A DNA stretch of 64,000 bases, taken from assembly GCF_006716565.1 (NCBI RefSeq), contig NZ_VFPG01000001.1:5828001-5892000 (forward strand), written 5' to 3'. Source of the stretch: Nocardia bhagyanarayanae (GTDB taxonomy: Bacteria > Actinomycetota > Actinomycetes > Mycobacteriales > Mycobacteriaceae). Shown here piece by piece: positions 15,733 to 25,320 of this stretch. A program made the translations under genes and the position numbers. The notes beneath the pieces are model-generated. The model did not search any database. It was given only the letters and a program-made list of their open reading frames with translations, and was not told where the DNA came from. How positions within the stretch are numbered: the first letter of the stretch is position 1; each line of letters starts with the position of its first letter.

Positions 15733-17913
15733 TTACACGCAAGCCAGCGCCTTGGCCTCGCGGCGGCGGCGGTGCAGGATCGGCTCGGTGTAGCCGTTGG
15801 GCTGCCTGGTGCCCTCGAGGATCAGCTCCTTGGCGGCCTGGAAGGCGATGCTGCCCGCGAAGTCGGTGGCCATCGGGCGGTAGTTCGGATCGCCCGCGTT
15901 CTGCCGGTCGACGACCGGAGCCATCCGCTCCAGGCTGGCCACCACCTCGTCGGCGGTGACGATGCCGTGGCGCAGCCAGTTCGCCATCAGCTGGCTCGAG
16001 ATACGCAGGGTCGCACGGTCTTCCATCAGCGCGACGTCCTTGATGTCGGGCACCTTGGAGCAGCCGACGCCCTGGTCGATCCAGCGCACCACGTAGCCGA
16101 GGATGGACTGCGAGTTGTTGTCCAGCTCCTGCTGCTTCTCCTCCGCGGTCCAGTTGGGCTGCGCGGCGAGCGGGATCTCCAGGATCTGGTCGACGGTGGC
16201 GCGGCGACCGCCCTTGGCGATCTCGGCCTGCCGCTTGAACACGTCCACCAGGTGGTAGTGGGTGGCGTGCAGGGTGGCGGCGGTCGGCGAGGGCACCCAC
16301 GCGGTGTTGGCGCCCGCCTTCGGGTGGCCGACCTTCTGGACCAGCATGTCGGCCATCAGATCCGGCATGGCCCACATGCCCTTGCCGATCTGCGCCTTGC
16401 CGGGCAGGCCCGCGGCCAGACCGGTGTCGACGTTCCAGTCCTCGTAGGACAGGATCCACTGCTGGGCCTTCATGTCGGCCTTGCGGACCATCGGCCCGGC
16501 CTCCATGGAGGTGTGGATCTCGTCGCCGGTGCGGTCCAGGAAGCCGGTGTTGATGAACACCACCCGCTCCTTGGCGGCCTGGATGCAGGCCTTCAGGTTC
16601 ACCGTGGTGCGGCGCTCCTCGTCCATGATGCCGACCTTGAGCGTGTTGCGGTCCAGGCCGATGACGTCCTCGACGCGGCCGAACAGCTCGTTGGTGAACG
16701 CGACCTCGTCGGGGCCGTGCATCTTCGGCTTCACGATGTAGACGGAGCCGGTGCGGCTGTTCTTCAGCTCGGTGTCGCCGTTGAGCGAGTGCTTGGCGAT
16801 CAGCGAGGTGATCAGGCCGTCCATGATGCCCTCGGGCACCTCGTTGCCGTCCTTGTCGAGGATGGCGTCGGAGGTCATCAGGTGGCCGACGTTGCGCACG
16901 AACAGCAGCGAGCGGCCGTGCAGCACCAGCTCGGAACCGTCCAGCGCGGTGTAGACGCGGTCCGGGTTCATGGTGCGGGTGAAGGTCTTGCCACCCTTGG
17001 CGACCTCTTCGGCCAGCGTGCCCTTCATCAGGCCGAGCCAGTTGTGGTAGCAGAGCACCTTGTCCTCGGCGTCGACCGCCGCGACCGAGTCCTCGAAGTC
17101 CATGATCGTGGTGATCGCGGACTCCAGCACGACGTCCTTGACGCCGGCGGTGTCGGTGCTGCCGATCGGCGAGTTCGGGTCGATCTGGATCTCGATGTGC
17201 AGGCCGTTGTGCTTCAGCAGCACCGAGGTGGGCGCGGCCGGGTCACCCAGGTAGCCGACCAGCTGCGAGGGATCGGCCAGACCGATCTCGGTGCCGTCCT
17301 CCAGGCCGACCTCCAGCTCGCCGTCGACGATCTTGTAGGAGGTCGAGCCGATGTGCGAGCCGGTGATCAGGGTGACGGCGTCGTCGAGGAAGTTGCGCGC
17401 CCACTCGATGACCTTGTCGCCACGCACCTTGTTGTAGCCGGTGCCCTTCTCCGCGCCGTTGGCCTCGGAGATGGCGTCGGTGCCGTAGAGCGCGTCGTAG
17501 AGCGAACCCCAGCGCGCGTTGGCCGCGTTGATCGCGAAGCGCGCGTTCATCACCGGAACCACCAGCTGCGGACCGGCCGTCGATGCGATCTCGGCGTCCA
17601 CGTTCTCGGTCTCGATCTGGAAGTCGGCGGGCTCGGGGCGCAGGTAGCCGATCTCGGTCAGGAAGTTCTTGTAGGCGGTCTTGTCGTAGTTCGCGCCCGG
17701 GTTCTCGGCGTGCCAGGCGTCCAGCTTGCCCTGGATCTCGTCGCGCTCGGCCAGCAGGGCGCGGTTACGCGGAGCGAGATCGTTGATCACCTGCTCGGCG
17801 CCGGCCCAGAACGCGGCGGAATCTACGCCGGTACCGGGAAGCGCCTCGTTCTCGACGAACTCGTGGAGAACGCTGGCCACCTGGAGCCCGCCGACCTGAA
17901 TCCGCTCTGTCAT
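15733..17913 (-). CDS. glcB: Malate synthase G
   Basis: A 726-residue enzyme of the glyoxylate shunt, condensing glyoxylate with acetyl-CoA to malate. The length and motifs match malate synthase [19 protein letters not shown] with the active-site Arg, [18 protein letters not shown], the [19 protein letters not shown] segment, and [18 protein letters not shown] with the catalytic Asp near residue 630. It stands alone with a strong terminator behind it and a 200-bp leader in front. It is needed for growth on fatty acids or acetate, which suits a genome with many acyl-CoA enzymes. Confidence 0.97.
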   Translation of the reverse strand: MTERIQVGGLQVASVLHEFVENEALPGTGVDSAAFWAGAEQVINDLAPRNRALLAERDEIQGKLDAWHAENPGANYDKTAYKNFLTEIGYLRPEPADFQIETENVDAEIASTAGPQLVVPVMNARFAINAANARWGSLYDALYGTDAISEANGAEKGTGYNKVRGDKVIEWARNFLDDAVTLITGSHIGSTSYKIVDGELEVGLEDGTEIGLADPSQLVGYLGDPAAPTSVLLKHNGLHIEIQIDPNSPIGSTDTAGVKDVVLESAITTIMDFEDSVAAVDAEDKVLCYHNWLGLMKGTLAEEVAKGGKTFTRTMNPDRVYTALDGSELVLHGRSLLFVRNVGHLMTSDAILDKDGNEVPEGIMDGLITSLIAKHSLNGDTELKNSRTGSVYIVKPKMHGPDEVAFTNELFGRVEDVIGLDRNTLKVGIMDEERRTTVNLKACIQAAKERVVFINTGFLDRTGDEIHTSMEAGPMVRKADMKAQQWILSYEDWNVDTGLAAGLPGKAQIGKGMWAMPDLMADMLVQKVGHPKAGANTAWVPSPTAATLHATHYHLVDVFKRQAEIAKGGRRATVDQILEIPLAAQPNWTAEEKQQELDNNSQSILGYVVRWIDQGVGCSKVPDIKDVALMEDRATLRISSQLMANWLRHGIVTADEVVASLERMAPVVDRQNAGDPNYRPMATDFAGSIAFQAAKELILEGTRQPNGYTEPILHRRRREAKALACV

Positions 17914-18137
17914 CTACTGCCTCACTTCTGAGAAAGCCGGGTGGAAAAGACGGTTACATGTTACCCGTCGGTAGGCCCAATCCTTGCGGAGGGCCAGCGC
18001 CGACCGAGCGCGTCGGGTGAACGCCTCGGGGGCTCAAAGTATTTCGCCACGCCGTCGATCGGGGTCGATCGATCGGCGCGTCTCACGATGTCGGCGGTCG
18101 GCCGGACAACCCCTTGATCCTAGCGCCCGGCGCATTT

Positions 18138-18157
18138 AATGTACTGACCGGAACATT
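18138..18157. promoter_or_regulatory. Probable operator of the SDR-ADH-TetR-ACAD operon
   Basis: Dyad AATGT-N10-ACATT, 22 bp before the first gene of the operon. Its form and place suit the TetR protein encoded at 20001-20639; the assignment is inferred. Confidence 0.5.
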
Positions 18158-18179
18158 TCTTCGAACGGAAGGAGCGCGC

Positions 18180-18920
18180 GTGTCGCTCGCCGACAAGGTT
18201 GTTCTGGTCACCGGCGGCAGCCGGGGTCTCGGCAGGGAAATGGTGCTCGCCTTCGCCGCGGCGGGAGCGGACGTCGTCATCGCGAGCAGGCAACGCGACG
18301 GCTGCGTCGCTCTCGCCGACGAGGTGCGGAACACGTACGGCCGCCGTGCCCTGCCGGTGGCGTGCAATGTCAGCGAGTGGACTCAGTGCGACGCACTGGT
18401 CGAGTCCGCCTACGCGGAGTTCGGCCAAGTCGACGTGCTGGTGAACAACGCGGGCATGTCCCTGCTCTACCCCAGCCTCGATCAGGTCAGCGAGGCGATG
18501 TTCGACAAGGTGGTCGGCGTGAATCTCAAGGGCCCATTCCGGCTCTCGGCGCTGGTCGCGCCCAGGATGGCGGCGGGCGCGGGCGGCAGCATCGTCAATA
18601 TCTCGTCGATCGAGGCCGCGCGGCCGGAACCGCTCGCGGTGCCCTACGCGGCGGCCAAGGCCGGACTCAACGCGCTCACCGCGGGTCTTGCGCAGACCTA
18701 CGGGCCGAAGGTTCGGGTGAACGCGATCCAGTGCGGTCCGTTCGAGACCGACATCTCCAAGGCGTGGCCGGACGAGCTGCGCAGCGCACTGACCAAGCAG
18801 AACGCCATGGGCCGCGTCGGCCAGCCGAACGAAATCGTCGGCGCCGCATTGTACTTCGCCACCGACGCGTCGTCGTTCTGCACCGGAGCCACGCTCGCGC
18901 TCGACGGCGGTTGGCGATGA
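18180..18920 (+). CDS. Short-chain dehydrogenase/reductase
   Basis: A 246-residue classical SDR: cofactor motif VTGGSRGLGREM, NNAG at about residue 90, the catalytic Ser in NISSIEAARP, and YAAAK, closing with the usual LALDGGWR. It oxidises or reduces a hydroxy/keto substrate with NAD(P)H. GTG 18180 has GGAAGGAG upstream and places the Rossmann motif at residue 12, as expected. First gene of a four-gene operon with zinc alcohol dehydrogenase, TetR and acyl-CoA dehydrogenase, which looks like a catabolic route leading to acyl-CoA. The substrate is unknown. Confidence 0.9.
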   Translation: MSLADKVVLVTGGSRGLGREMVLAFAAAGADVVIASRQRDGCVALADEVRNTYGRRALPVACNVSEWTQCDALVESAYAEFGQVDVLVNNAGMSLLYPSLDQVSEAMFDKVVGVNLKGPFRLSALVAPRMAAGAGGSIVNISSIEAARPEPLAVPYAAAKAGLNALTAGLAQTYGPKVRVNAIQCGPFETDISKAWPDELRSALTKQNAMGRVGQPNEIVGAALYFATDASSFCTGATLALDGGWR

Positions 18921-18954
18921 CCGGCGGCACCACCGCCATCGACAGGAGGATTAC

Positions 18955-20004
18955 ATGAAGGCGCTCACCTACGCTGGGCCGCAAGCGATCTCGTTCGGCG
19001 AGCTGGACGACCCGGTGCTGCCGGGGCCGGACGGTGCGATCGTGCGGGTCACCGCGGCCGGAATCTGCGGCAGCGACTTGCACATCTACGCGGGCCACGG
19101 ATTCACGCCCGGCACCGGCTACGGGGTCGGGCACGAGGCGGTCGGTGAGATCGTGGAACTCGGCCCGCAGGCCCACGGACTCTCGGTCGGCGACCGGGTG
19201 CTCGTTGCCGCGTCGGCGGGCTGCGACCGCTGCGGCAACTGCCGGGTGGGCGTCGTGGCGGCGTGCGAGCGGCAGCCGCTGCCGGTCGACGCCTGTTACG
19301 GGCTCGGCGGTTCGCTGCCGGGAGCGCAGGCGCAGCTGCTCGCCGTGCCGCACGCGGGCGGCAATCTGGTGCGACTGCCCGAGGCGATCGGCGACGAGGC
19401 GGCCATCGTGCTGACCGACAACGCGCCGACGGCCTGGTACGCGGCCCGGCGGGCGCGCATCGCGCCGGGCGACACGGTGGTGGTGATCGGGTTGGGACCG
19501 GTCGGGCTGATGGCGGTGCAGTCCGCGTTCGCCATGGGCGCGGCCCGGGTCCTCGGCGTCGACCTGGTCGCGGACCGGCGCGCCAGGGCGGCCGAACTCG
19601 GCGCGGAACCCGTCGAGTCCGACGACCCCAAGACGGCGGTACGCGAAATGCTCGGCGGCGGCGCCGATGTGGCGCTCGAGGCGGTCGGCGCGGACGCCAC
19701 GATCAAACTGGCGATCAGCGTGGTCGGCCACCGCGGGCGGGTCAGCGTGGTCGGGGTCAGCCAGAACCGGGCCTACCCGTTCCACATGCCGCTCGCGCAG
19801 GTCAAGGAGCTCGAATTCCACATCGGGCTGTGCTCGGTGCAGTACGAGCTGCCCGCACTACTCCAGTTGACCGCCGCGGGCAGGCTGCGCCCGGAAGCGG
19901 TTGTCTCGCATCGGATGCCGATGTCGGCAGGACCCGACGCCTACCGCATGTTCGCCGATCGCGACGACAAGGTCTGCAAGGTCGTCCTGGATCCGTGGCA
20001 ATGA
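18955..20004 (+). CDS. Zinc-dependent medium-chain alcohol dehydrogenase
   Basis: A 349-residue dehydrogenase. Catalytic zinc ligands are seen in GICGSDLHIYAGH and VGHEAVGEIVELG; the structural-zinc lobe is CDRCGNCRVGVVAAC; the Rossmann motif is VVVIGLGPVGLMAVQ. It should oxidise an alcohol or polyol with NAD(P). It starts 34 bp after the SDR, with GGAGG-like sequence before the ATG, and its stop overlaps the TetR start by ATGA. Together with the SDR and acyl-CoA dehydrogenase it probably acts in one degradation pathway. Confidence 0.92.
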   Translation: MKALTYAGPQAISFGELDDPVLPGPDGAIVRVTAAGICGSDLHIYAGHGFTPGTGYGVGHEAVGEIVELGPQAHGLSVGDRVLVAASAGCDRCGNCRVGVVAACERQPLPVDACYGLGGSLPGAQAQLLAVPHAGGNLVRLPEAIGDEAAIVLTDNAPTAWYAARRARIAPGDTVVVIGLGPVGLMAVQSAFAMGAARVLGVDLVADRRARAAELGAEPVESDDPKTAVREMLGGGADVALEAVGADATIKLAISVVGHRGRVSVVGVSQNRAYPFHMPLAQVKELEFHIGLCSVQYELPALLQLTAAGRLRPEAVVSHRMPMSAGPDAYRMFADRDDKVCKVVLDPWQ

Positions 20005-20639
20005 ACGACAACGCGCCCGCGCGCCGCCGCGGACGCCCACCCGCCTCGGAATCGACGGCGGGCGACACGCGCGAGCGCATCGTCCGTGCCGCCGTGGAGC
20101 TGTTCGCGGAGAAGGGTTTTCACGGCACCGGCGTGGCCGAGATCGGTGACCGCGCCGACGTCCAGCGCGGCGCGTTGTACTACCACATCGGGTCCAAGGA
20201 GGAACTGCTCTGGCAGATCCTGCGCGACTACACCGCACTCATGCTCGCCGACGCCGAACGCATCACCAGCGGCGGCGACGATCCGATCACCAAGCTGCGC
20301 AAACTGATCCACAGCCACGTCGGCCGGATCGTCGAGCACCGCCGCGAGGTCGCCATCCAGCTGCGCGACGTGGGATCGCTCACCGGCGAGCGCGCCGCGC
20401 AGCTACAGGAACTGCGCGACCGGATCCAGCTGCACTGGCAGCAGACGCTCGACGCGGGACACGCCGCTGGTTTGTTGCGCACCGCCGACCACGTGGTCAC
20501 CAATGGCGTGCTCGGCATGCTGAACACGGTGACCTTCTGGTATCGCCCGCACGGCGGCCACTCCCCCGATGCGATCGCCGACATCCTGGCCGCCACCGTC
20601 CTCGACGGTGTCGTGACCGACAACCACACGAAAGGCTGA
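20001..20639 (+). CDS. TetR regulator of the operon (KstR2-like)
   Basis: A 212-residue TetR protein with helix-turn-helix GVAEIGDRADVQRGALYYHI (about residues 45-64) and an AT-hook-like RRRGRPP at the start. The start is coupled to the upstream dehydrogenase by an ATGA overlap, and the acyl-CoA dehydrogenase follows after two bases, so all four are translated together. The domain pattern resembles KstR2-type regulators that sense CoA thioesters; that makes an acyl-CoA effector plausible, which is inference. Probable operator at 18138-18157. Confidence 0.9.
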   Translation: MNDNAPARRRGRPPASESTAGDTRERIVRAAVELFAEKGFHGTGVAEIGDRADVQRGALYYHIGSKEELLWQILRDYTALMLADAERITSGGDDPITKLRKLIHSHVGRIVEHRREVAIQLRDVGSLTGERAAQLQELRDRIQLHWQQTLDAGHAAGLLRTADHVVTNGVLGMLNTVTFWYRPHGGHSPDAIADILAATVLDGVVTDNHTKG

Positions 20640-20641
20640 CC

Positions 20642-21931
20642 ATGGCTTGGGATTTCGAAACCGACCCGGAGTTCCAGCAGAAGCTGGACTGGGCGGCGGA
20701 ATTCGTCCGCAGCGAGGTGGAGCCGCTCGATCTGCTCTACCCGAATCCCTACGACCGCACCAATGCCGAGGCCATGGCGCTGATGCGGCCGCTGAAGGAG
20801 AAGGTCAAGGAACAAGGGTTGTGGGCCTGCCACCTGGGCCCCGAGCTCGGCGGCCAGGGCTACGGGCAGATGAAGCTGGCGCTGCTCAACGAGGTGCTCG
20901 GCACCTCGGTCTGGGCGCCGTCGGTATTCGGTTGCCAGGCACCGGATTCCGGCAACGCCGAGATCCTGGCGCACTACGGCACGCCCGAGCAGAAGGCGAA
21001 GTACCTGGAGCCGCTGCTGGCCGGTGAGATCGGCTCCTGTTACGTGATGACCGAGCCCACCGGCGGCTCGGACCCGACGTTGTTCCGTACCCGCGCGGTA
21101 CGCGACGGCGATCACTGGGTGATCAACGGCGAGAAGTGGTTCAACTCCAACGCGCAGTTCGCCAGCTTCCACATCGTCATGGTCGTCACCGACCCCGACG
21201 TCAGCCCGTACCAGGGCATGTCGATGTTCATCGTGCCCGCCGACACTCCCGGCCTGGAGATCGTCAAGAACTTCCACGTGCGCGGCTTCAGCGAGCACGA
21301 GGGCCACCTGCGCTTCACCGACGTACGGGTGCCCGCCGACCACCTGCTCGGCGCCGAGGGCCAAGGCTTCGTCGTCGCCCAGACCCGGCTCGGCGGCGGG
21401 CGGGTGCACCACGCCATGCGCACGGTCGCGTTGGTGCGCAAGGCCTTCGACATGATGTGCGAACGCGCGGTCTCGCGGCAGATGCGCAAAGGACCCCTCG
21501 GCGGCTTGCAGATGACCCAGGAGCGCATCGCCGACAGCTGGATCGAGATGGAGCAGTTCCGGCTGCTCGTACTCCGCACCGCGTGGCGCATCGACAAGGA
21601 ACAGGACTACCTGAAGGTGCGCAAGGACATCGCCGCCATCAAGGTGGCCATGCCCAAGGTCATGCACGACATCGCCCAGCGCGCACTGCACCTGCACGGC
21701 GCACTCGGCGTCAGCGAGGATCTGCCGTTCGTGGACATGATGAACTACGCCGAGGTCATGGCGATCGCCGATGGACCGACCGAGGTGCACAAGATCACCC
21801 TCGCCAAGGAGGTTCTGAAGAACTACGCGCCGGGGGATCCGGTCTACCCGAGTGGGTACCGGCCCGCGCTGCGGGAGCAGGCGCGGGAGTTGGTCGCGCG
21901 GCGGTTGGAGCACGTCGTCGGGAACCTGTAG
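20642..21931 (+). CDS. Acyl-CoA dehydrogenase
   Basis: A 429-residue flavoprotein. FAD-binding motifs are YVMTEPTGGSDPT and the WVINGEKWFNSNAQ strand; the C-terminal helix ends with MAIADGPTEVHKITLAKEVL, a normal acyl-CoA dehydrogenase close. It resembles the FadE group with a long N-terminal helical part, acting on medium, branched or ring-derived acyl-CoAs. Last gene of the operon that begins at 18180, with a terminator hairpin 12 bp beyond the stop. Confidence 0.92.
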   Translation: MAWDFETDPEFQQKLDWAAEFVRSEVEPLDLLYPNPYDRTNAEAMALMRPLKEKVKEQGLWACHLGPELGGQGYGQMKLALLNEVLGTSVWAPSVFGCQAPDSGNAEILAHYGTPEQKAKYLEPLLAGEIGSCYVMTEPTGGSDPTLFRTRAVRDGDHWVINGEKWFNSNAQFASFHIVMVVTDPDVSPYQGMSMFIVPADTPGLEIVKNFHVRGFSEHEGHLRFTDVRVPADHLLGAEGQGFVVAQTRLGGGRVHHAMRTVALVRKAFDMMCERAVSRQMRKGPLGGLQMTQERIADSWIEMEQFRLLVLRTAWRIDKEQDYLKVRKDIAAIKVAMPKVMHDIAQRALHLHGALGVSEDLPFVDMMNYAEVMAIADGPTEVHKITLAKEVLKNYAPGDPVYPSGYRPALREQARELVARRLEHVVGNL

Positions 21932-21942
21932 ACGGATGCCTG

Positions 21943-21972
21943 CGCCGGGACCGTCGTGGCATGGTCCCGGCG
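21943..21972 (+). terminator. Terminator of the SDR-ADH-TetR-ACAD operon
   Basis: Perfect 10-bp inverted repeat (21943-21952 and 21963-21972) with a 10-base loop, just after the acyl-CoA dehydrogenase stop. Confidence 0.7.
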
Positions 21973-22066
21973 AGCCTTCAGTCTCGGCGATTCGTCACGC
22001 GCGGCGAGGTCCCGTGCCACAATTTCGGAGCAGGTTGTGGGTCGGACGACGAGGGGATTTCCGATC

Positions 22067-22408
22067 GTGCGCACCGGATACGGCATCGCTGTTGCACTGG
22101 CACTTGCCCTCCTCGCGACAGGGTGTGGCGGCGAAGAGTCCGATGCGCCGAGACCGACGGTGACGACCGGCGCGTCGTTGACAACAACGTCCCCGACCGG
22201 CGCTTCTCCGGCAGGGCCGCCGACGACCGCGGCCTCGCCAACGACCGTTGCCACGCATACGGGGCTGCTGCCGCCGACCGCGCCGCCCATCAGTCGAACG
22301 ACGCCGACCGGCGGGCGGGTCGGACCACCTACATTCACGACGCCGCCCCCGGCGCAACCTGAGCCGACGGACGATCCGTCCGAGCCCCAGCAGCCACCTA
22401 CCTCATGA
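22067..22408 (+). CDS. Pro/Thr-rich lipoprotein
   Basis: A 113-residue secreted lipoprotein. The signal peptide ends in a lipobox (ALLATGC, Cys about residue 20); the rest is a low-complexity Pro/Thr/Ser chain with no fold, typical of a tether through the cell wall. GTG 22067 is chosen because it puts a short basic start before the hydrophobic core. The stop overlaps the start of the membrane protein at 22405 by ATGA, so the two are translationally coupled and may work together at the membrane. Function unknown. Confidence 0.75.
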   Translation: MRTGYGIAVALALALLATGCGGEESDAPRPTVTTGASLTTTSPTGASPAGPPTTAASPTTVATHTGLLPPTAPPISRTTPTGGRVGPPTFTTPPPAQPEPTDDPSEPQQPPTS

Positions 22409-23286
22409 GGACCGCGCACGACGTCCAGCCCTTCGCGCTGCTGCCCTTACTCGGAGCCATCGCCTCACAGGTGGCTTTCGTCACCGCAGTGCTGTACTAC
22501 TTCGGCTGGGCGTACAGCCGCGCCTACTTCGGGCACTTCGGTGTGCCACCCGAATTGCTCGAATTCTCCACCCGGGACTACGTATTGTTCAGCGTTAGTG
22601 CGATGTTCGTGCCGCTTCTCGCCACCATGTTCGGTGTACTCGCCTCCCTGATCGTGTGGCAGCTACCGGCCTGGCACGCGCTCAGGAGCCGACAGCCACG
22701 CACTACGCTGCGGTGGTGGCTCTGGCTCCTCGCCGGGGCTGGACTGCTGCTCATGGCAACCGCCGCCGTCCTCGCGTTCAAATCGACTCGATTCGCCGCT
22801 CCGTTCGCTGTCGAGGCACCGTTCATTCTGATCGCGGGCGCGGCGCTGGCCGGCCTGGCGAGCTGGCTGTGGTGGCGATATCCGACGGTCCTCGGGACGC
22901 GCCGCCCGGCTCGGACGGTGACGCAGATCGGTGCCATCGTTCTCGTCGCCATCGCCGTCATCGGCTACATCTGGGCAGTCGCCGCGTTCGCCGAACGCAA
23001 AGGCCACGACGATGCCGTACGCCAGGAATCGGAGCACTTCGTCAACCGGTCCTCAGTCGTCGTTTTCAGCGTCGACCGCCTCGGCATCGAGGGCTCGGGT
23101 GCCCAAGTCGGAGAGATCGCCGCGCCAAATGAGAAATACCGTTACGTCTACAGCGGGTTGTGGCTGCTCGCACGCACCGCCGACGGCTACTACCTACTCC
23201 CGCAGAAGTGGGAAGCCAAGCGCGATAGGGTGTTCGTCGTCCAGGAGAGCGACTCCGTCCGCATCGATATCGCGCGGAATCGCTGA
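22405..23286 (+). CDS. Multispanning membrane protein of unknown function
   Basis: A 293-residue protein with five likely membrane helices (about residues 12-34, 55-80, 103-125, 132-152, 172-192) and a C-terminal soluble domain of about 90 residues that should face one side of the membrane. A conserved-looking AYFGHFGVPPELLEFSTRDY follows helix 1. Similar proteins occur in actinomycetes, but I know of no function. It is coupled to the upstream lipoprotein and ends 40 bp from the convergent HxlR gene. Confidence 0.75.
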   Translation: MRTAHDVQPFALLPLLGAIASQVAFVTAVLYYFGWAYSRAYFGHFGVPPELLEFSTRDYVLFSVSAMFVPLLATMFGVLASLIVWQLPAWHALRSRQPRTTLRWWLWLLAGAGLLLMATAAVLAFKSTRFAAPFAVEAPFILIAGAALAGLASWLWWRYPTVLGTRRPARTVTQIGAIVLVAIAVIGYIWAVAAFAERKGHDDAVRQESEHFVNRSSVVVFSVDRLGIEGSGAQVGEIAAPNEKYRYVYSGLWLLARTADGYYLLPQKWEAKRDRVFVVQESDSVRIDIARNR

Positions 23287-23326
23287 ACTCGGCGAACGGC
23301 GGGTGACCGCCCGCAACGCGACAGCG

Positions 23327-24019
23327 TTACGCCGACACCGCCGACAGCTCCGGTCGCGAATCCGAATACGGCGCAACGGGACTCAGTTGCAGCACGGTCG
23401 GCATCCGCCGCGTCAGGGCGGGCGGGCCGGTGAATACGAGGCGACCGGTGCGCAGCGCGTGCAGGACCGGGATCCGTCCCAACCACACCTGGTAGAGCGA
23501 GCTCACGTCGGAGCGAATGGTGACGTCCACCGGATAACCGGGGTCGGTGACGCACACCGAGGGCGCGCCGCGTTCGACGACGATCCAGTAGCGGCGCGGG
23601 TCGTCGGTGAATCGCACCGCGAGCACCTGCCGCAGGCCGGGGAACGAGGAGGTGTCCACGCGGGTGTGCATCCACCAGACGAGCAAATCGGCGTCGAGCT
23701 CGTCCGGGTCGGGTTCGCCGAAGGTCCAGCGCGCGCCCCAGGCGCCGAGGCCGAACAGGATCGGCTCGAGCTCGTGACCCGCCTCGGTGAGCAGATATCT
23801 GCCGCCGATCTTCTCGATCAACCCGGCCCGCTCGAACTGGCGCAACCGCTTGGCGAGCAGGGTGCGCGACAGGCCGGGCAGGCCGCGGGCCAGGTCGTTG
23901 AAGCGGGTCGTTCCGACCAGCAGGTCGCGCAGGATGAGCAGCGACCATCGCTCGCCCAACAGGTCGAGTGCCCGGGAGATCGGGCAGTACTGGCCGTAGC
24001 TCGCCGTCGCTGTCGTCAC
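23327..24019 (-). CDS. HxlR-family transcriptional regulator
   Basis: A 230-residue regulator. The N-terminal 105 residues are a winged helix of the HxlR type, with the redox-type Cys in GQYCPISRALDLLGERWSLL and LPGLSRTLLAKRLRQFERAG for recognition. The second half (DPRRYWIVVERGAPSV) is an extra alpha/beta domain like a sterol-carrier (SCP2) fold, seen in some longer HxlR proteins. GTG 24019 is preferred because GAGG lies seven bases upstream; ATG 24046 would start four bases from the dyad at 24050-24068. It is divergent from the flavoprotein gene at 24113 and probably controls it. Confidence 0.85.
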   Translation of the reverse strand: MTTATASYGQYCPISRALDLLGERWSLLILRDLLVGTTRFNDLARGLPGLSRTLLAKRLRQFERAGLIEKIGGRYLLTEAGHELEPILFGLGAWGARWTFGEPDPDELDADLLVWWMHTRVDTSSFPGLRQVLAVRFTDDPRRYWIVVERGAPSVCVTDPGYPVDVTIRSDVSSLYQVWLGRIPVLHALRTGRLVFTGPPALTRRMPTVLQLSPVAPYSDSRPELSAVSA

Positions 24020-24049
24020 GCCACACCTCGCGTTCTCGGGGTCCATTTC

Positions 24050-24068
24050 GTGGACCGGGTCGGTCCAC
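24050..24068. promoter_or_regulatory. HxlR-type operator dyad
   Basis: GTGGACC-N5-GGTCCAC with perfect 7-bp arms, in the short divergent promoter between the HxlR gene and the acyl-CoA-dehydrogenase-like gene. Confidence 0.65.
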
Positions 24069-24112
24069 TTTCTGCACTATTCGGTTATCGCGGGGCTTCG
24101 TAGCTTCGAAAC

Positions 24113-25249
24113 ATGACGACTACAGCCATTCCCGCGATGACCACCACCGACTGGATCGAGCGCGCCCGCTCGGTCGGCGAGACCCTGCGCGCCGAGGTCG
24201 CCGAGCGCGACCGCAGCGGCGAGATCTCCGCACCCGCCTTCGACCTGTTGCGCGACACCGGCCTGTCGGCCGCCCTGGTACCCACCGAATTCGGCGGCGG
24301 CGGCGCGACGCACCGCGACATGGGCGAGATACTGCGCGAGCTCGGTCGCCACGACCCGTCCACCGCGGTGGCTTTCGCCATGCACGCGCACCTGGTCGCC
24401 ACCCAGGTCTGGCGGCACAAGCACGGCGCCGACGCCACGCCGCTGTTCCAGAAGGTGGTCGGCGGCGCGCTGCTGGTCAGCACGGGTGCGTCGGACTGGG
24501 TCGGCTCCAACGGCCGCGCCGAGCGGGTCGACGGCGGCTACCTGGTGCACGCGCGCAAAGCGCCCGCCAGCGGCTGCGAGGTCGGCACGGTACTGGTCAC
24601 CAGCATCCGTTACGACGAAGGTCCCGATGGCCCGCAGGTGCTGCACTGCGCGGTGCCGCTGGGCGCGCCCGGCGTCCGCATCGAAAAGACCTGGGACACT
24701 TTGGGTTTGCGTGCGACCGGCTCGCACACGGTGGTGTTGGACGGCGTGTTCGTCCCCGACGCCGCCATCTCGCTGATCCGGCCCGCCGACGTCTGGCCGC
24801 CCCTGCTGAACGTGGTGATCGGCGCGGCGATGCCGCTCGTCCTCGCCGCCTACCTCGGCATCGCCGACGGCGCCGTCGACACCGCGCTCGCCTTGGTGTC
24901 CGGTCGCGACGACCCGCACATCGTGCAACTGGTCGGCGAGCTGGCCAACGCCCACACGACCGCGGCCGATCTGATCGAGGCCATGTTCAGCGGCTCGGCC
25001 GACCTGGAGTTCGCCAACACCGACGCCTACGCGGCCCGCACCCTCAGCCGCAAGACGGTCGCCGCGGACGCGCTCATCGAGACCGTGCGGCTCGCGATCG
25101 AGACGGTCGGCGGCGTCGGCTACTCACGCTCCAGCGAGCTCGAGATGCGCTACCGCGACGTGCACGGCTGCCTGTTCCACCCGCTGCCGCGCGCCAAGCA
25201 GATTCTCTTCAGCGGCCATGTTCTGCTCGGACACACCCCGCTCGGCTGA
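24113..25249 (+). CDS. Acyl-CoA dehydrogenase-fold flavoprotein
   Basis: A 378-residue member of the acyl-CoA dehydrogenase superfamily (LVPTEFGGGGATHRDMGEIL near residue 62 and WDTLGLRATGSHTVVL near 200). The usual C-terminal motif with its Glu is replaced by YRDVHGCLFHPLPRAKQILF. That pattern is typical of flavin-dependent monooxygenase-like or nitroalkane-oxidase-like branches, such as the DszC/HpaB-like group, rather than beta-oxidation enzymes. It probably acts on a small or aromatic substrate with reduced flavin. It is controlled by the divergent HxlR gene, judging by the shared dyad. Confidence 0.82.
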   Translation: MTTTAIPAMTTTDWIERARSVGETLRAEVAERDRSGEISAPAFDLLRDTGLSAALVPTEFGGGGATHRDMGEILRELGRHDPSTAVAFAMHAHLVATQVWRHKHGADATPLFQKVVGGALLVSTGASDWVGSNGRAERVDGGYLVHARKAPASGCEVGTVLVTSIRYDEGPDGPQVLHCAVPLGAPGVRIEKTWDTLGLRATGSHTVVLDGVFVPDAAISLIRPADVWPPLLNVVIGAAMPLVLAAYLGIADGAVDTALALVSGRDDPHIVQLVGELANAHTTAADLIEAMFSGSADLEFANTDAYAARTLSRKTVAADALIETVRLAIETVGGVGYSRSSELEMRYRDVHGCLFHPLPRAKQILFSGHVLLGHTPLG

Positions 25250-25320
25250 ACCGCGTAAACGATTCGCCCGTGTTCGGTGATGATGGAACAGGGACGAATT
25301 CGCCCGCGGGAAGGAAAACC

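Noticed and set aside
15772..17931. Very long open frame opposite glcB, and similar ones opposite gcvP and choD
   Set aside because: High-GC codon use keeps the antisense frame open. The translations are His/Arg/Gly/Val-rich with no domain, and the real genes on the other strand are certain.
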